Assembly (NCBI GenBank): GCA_964428475.1
Contig: CAYRYO010000068.1
Coordinates: 1-8,837, forward strand
Direction: 5' to 3'
Length of the DNA: 8,837 nucleotides
Source of the DNA: JARICQ01 sp964428475
Lineage (GTDB): Bacteria; Bacillota; Clostridia; Tissierellales; Tissierellaceae
Part shown: in pieces, positions 6,971-8,837 of the stretch
How the letters are laid out: each line of letters begins with the position of its first letter
Position numbering within the stretch: position 1 is the first letter of the stretch
Notes under the pieces: generated by a model
Told to the model about the DNA's origin: nothing
Databases searched by the model: none
Seen by the model: the letters and a program-made list of their open reading frames with translations, nothing else
Program-made: the position numbers and the translations under genes

Positions 6971-7000
6971 ATTGTACACCAAACATTATATAATTGTAAA
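6971..7000 (-). promoter_or_regulatory. candidate promoter for the CLC transporter gene
   Basis: On the minus strand, TTTACA (6995-7000, 5/6) and TACAAT (6971-6976, 5/6) are 18 bases apart. Transcription would start near 6964 with a leader of about 17 bases. A perfect TATAAT at 6985-6990 with a weaker TTCAAA upstream is a competing possibility. Confidence 0.45.
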
Positions 7001-7057
7001 ATCTTTTTTGAATCTTCTCTTAATTTGTGGAATATAAAGGGGTTAACAAATTCACAT

Positions 7058-7090
7058 AAAAAAAGACCAGATAAAATTCTTATCCAATCT
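7058..7090 (-). terminator. terminator after proB
   Basis: On the minus strand AGATTGGATAA (7090-7080) pairs with TTATCTGGTCT (7074-7064) over 11 pairs, three of them G-T, around a GAATT loop. A run of Ts follows (7063-7058). It lies about 30 bases past the proB stop and separates the proline operon from the CLC gene. Confidence 0.75.
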
Positions 7091-7121
7091 GTTTTTATAT
7101 TAATACTTTTGCTTGATTATA

Positions 7122-7907
7122 TCATATAGAAATTCGAGTGCCTGTTTCTGTACCTTCCATTAGTTTGTAGATAATATCCTCTTTTTTACCATTTGCTATA
7201 AGTAAGGGTATTCCATATTTGTTTACTATTTTAGCTGCTCTTATCTTAGTTTGTATGCCACCCGTACCAAATGAACTAGATTTTCCTATACATATGTTGT
7301 TTTCAAGTTCTTCTATGTTTTTAACAAGAGATATTAAACTTGCATCATCGTATTCCTTTGGACTTTTATCATATATTCCATCTATATCACTTAAGATCAA
7401 TAGCAAATCTGCATTCCACAAGACAGTTGCCTTTGCAGCCAATATATCATTGTCGCCTATCTTTATTTCATCTACACATACAGTATCATTTTCATTTATA
7501 ATAGGAATTACGCCCTCATCTAAAAGTGTAAAAAGTGTATTTCTAATATTTAATATCCTGTTATCATCTTCTATATCTCCTCTTGTTAGAAGTATTTGTC
7601 CTACATGCATATCATAATTTACAAATATCCTTCTATATGAATCCATAAGCTCTACTTGTCCTATAGCACAAAGTGCCTGTTTATAGCTTATATCTTCTTT
7701 TCTTGCCCATTTGCCAATAGTGCTTACTCCCGCAATCCTAGCACCTGATGAAACTATGATTACTTGCTTGCCCATATCCACTAGACTCTTTACCTGTCCT
7801 GCTAAATTTTCAATGAATTCCCTATTTACAGTTCCATCATCACTTGTAATTGTATTACTTCCTATTTTTATCATTATTTTTTTACTCTTCTTTATTATAT
7901 TATCCAT
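7122..7907 (-). CDS. proB: glutamate 5-kinase, short form without PUA domain
   Basis: Phosphorylates the gamma-carboxyl of L-glutamate with ATP, the first step of proline synthesis in the cytoplasm. The 261 residues form one amino-acid kinase domain. Visible motifs are IKIGSNT (13-19), VSSGARIAG (52-60), IINENDTV (136-143), GDNDILAA (151-158), SDIDGIYD (173-180) and GTGGIQTKIRAA (214-225). Many ProB proteins have a further PUA domain of about 100 residues; here a TGA ends the protein after the kinase domain. Eight more sense codons follow before a TAA, with no PUA sequence, so this is the natural short form and not a recent truncation. The ATG comes 6 bases after the proA stop, and AGGA overlapping that stop (GTAGGAT) serves as ribosome binding site, implying coupled translation. 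Proline feedback acts in the kinase domain of the family. Confidence 0.95.
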   Translation of the reverse strand: MDNIIKKSKKIMIKIGSNTITSDDGTVNREFIENLAGQVKSLVDMGKQVIIVSSGARIAGVSTIGKWARKEDISYKQALCAIGQVELMDSYRRIFVNYDMHVGQILLTRGDIEDDNRILNIRNTLFTLLDEGVIPIINENDTVCVDEIKIGDNDILAAKATVLWNADLLLILSDIDGIYDKSPKEYDDASLISLVKNIEELENNICIGKSSSFGTGGIQTKIRAAKIVNKYGIPLLIANGKKEDIIYKLMEGTETGTRISI

Positions 7908-7913
7908 TTTATC

Positions 7914-8837
7914 CTACTTTCTAATTTGTCCATTTCCTGATATCAGGTATTTGTTGCTAACAAGTTGTTCGAGCCCTATAGGCCCTCTTGCGTGAAGCTT
8001 TTGAGTGCTTATTCCCATTTCTGCACCAAATCCAAATGCACCGCCATCTGTAAATCTAGTTGAAGCATTTACATATACAGCAGCTGCGTCAACTCTTCTT
8101 TGAAATAAATTTGCATTTGTAAAATCTTCTGTAATAATTGATTCTGAATGTTTTGTACCATATTTATTTATATGATTTATCGCATCATCAATATCGTCTA
8201 CTACCTTTATTGCAAGAATATAATCCAGATATTCAGTTTTAAAATCCTCTTCTATAGCCATATTTATATCTATAATCTTTCTAGTAGATTCACATCCCCT
8301 AAGTTCTGCTTTGCCACTTAAAGAAAGGTATAGTTTAGGTAGAAACTCTTCAGCTATACTCCTATGCACCAAAACTGTTTCACATGCATTGCAAACACCA
8401 GGCCTCTGAAGTTTTGCATTTATTATGATATTTTCCGCATCTTCTAAATTTGCAGTCTTATCAATAAATATATGACAATTTCCAACTCCTGTTACCAATG
8501 TAGCTACAGTAGCATTCTTAGCTACAAAATCTATTAACCCACTTCCACCTCTTGGAATTATCAAATCTATATATTTATTTAAATGGAGCATTTCCTCTAC
8601 ATATGCATGTCCTTCTTCTACAAACTCCACTATATTAGGAGAAATATCGCTTGATTTTAACCCTTGCTTGATAACTTTAACCAATGCCTTATTCGAATTA
8701 ATAGCACTAGCACTACCCCTTAACATTATACAATTCCCACTCTTAAGAGCTAGGGTAAAGGCATCTACCGTTACATTCGGCCTTGATTCATATATTATTC
8801 CTATTACTCCTAGAGGAACATTCATATTTGTAATAGT
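7914..8837 (-). CDS. proA: gamma-glutamyl phosphate reductase (5' end beyond the window)
   Basis: Reduces gamma-glutamyl phosphate with NADPH to glutamate 5-semialdehyde, the step after ProB. The window holds 307 residues plus the TAG stop. The frame stays open to the edge (TITN before MNVPLG), so the methionine at 8825 is internal and about 100 N-terminal residues lie outside; the family is about 415 long. Visible motifs are VPLGVIGIIYESRPNVT, the dinucleotide-region stretch LIIPRGGSGLI, VTGVGNCHIF, and the catalytic cysteine in RPGVCNACET (first C). Near the C-terminus are VYVNASTRFTDGGAFGFGAEMGIST and HARGPIGLEQL, both typical of ProA. It is transcribed before proB in the same operon. The promoter is outside the window. 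Confidence 0.96.
   Translation of the reverse strand, partial: TITNMNVPLGVIGIIYESRPNVTVDAFTLALKSGNCIMLRGSASAINSNKALVKVIKQGLKSSDISPNIVEFVEEGHAYVEEMLHLNKYIDLIIPRGGSGLIDFVAKNATVATLVTGVGNCHIFIDKTANLEDAENIIINAKLQRPGVCNACETVLVHRSIAEEFLPKLYLSLSGKAELRGCESTRKIIDINMAIEEDFKTEYLDYILAIKVVDDIDDAINHINKYGTKHSESIITEDFTNANLFQRRVDAAAVYVNASTRFTDGGAFGFGAEMGISTQKLHARGPIGLEQLVSNKYLISGNGQIRK

Noticed and set aside
6929..7129. A 66-codon plus-strand open frame between the CLC gene and proB.
   Set aside because: It runs through the CLC start, promoter region and the proB terminator; low-complexity product without a ribosome binding site.
7219..7995. Plus-strand open frames at 7219-7617 and 7711-7995.
   Set aside because: Antisense to the kinase motifs of proB and the end of proA.

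Overview
The window is AT-rich, tightly packed chromosomal DNA with strong AGGAGG-type ribosome binding sites and hairpin-plus-T-run terminators. It looks like an anaerobic, low-GC Firmicute of class Clostridia, perhaps near the Tissierellales/Alkaliphilus-like groups; that placement is inferred from gene content and style. TAA, TAG and TGA are all used as stops (TGA ends proB), so the standard code applies.

Layout, left to right. (1) Minus strand 1-1322: an rRNA uracil-5-methyltransferase of the RlmD/RlmCD type, missing only its last residues at the window edge. (2) Plus strand 1461-2474: a 37-kDa nucleoid-associated (NdpA/YejK-family) protein, divergent from rlmD and closed by a fully palindromic terminator. 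(3) Minus strand 2523-2756: a 77-residue YruB/NrdH-like glutaredoxin whose first active-site cysteine codon is an in-frame TGA (U-P-W-C). A hairpin fitting a bacterial SECIS element follows at once, so it reads as a selenoprotein that standard gene calling would miss. (4) Plus strand 3028-5358: a two-gene operon of a YjiH-type Gate-domain membrane transporter and a short fold-type-II PLP dehydratase of the threonine/serine dehydratase group, ending in a strong bidirectional terminator. (5) Minus strand 5409-6947: a CLC-type H+/Cl- exchanger with a C-terminal RCK_C/TrkA_C domain. (6) Minus strand 7122-8837: proA (5' end beyond the window) followed by a short, PUA-less proB, the first two enzymes of proline synthesis from glutamate in the order proA-proB.

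Functionally, proA and proB work on one pathway. The YjiH-like carrier and the dehydratase probably form an uptake-and-deamination unit for a hydroxy-amino acid or related compound, but the substrate cannot be read from the sequence. The selenoglutaredoxin implies that the organism has the Sec machinery (selA, selB, selC, selD) elsewhere. No mobile element, CRISPR array, tRNA or rRNA was seen. No stretch longer than about 270 bases lacks a gene.
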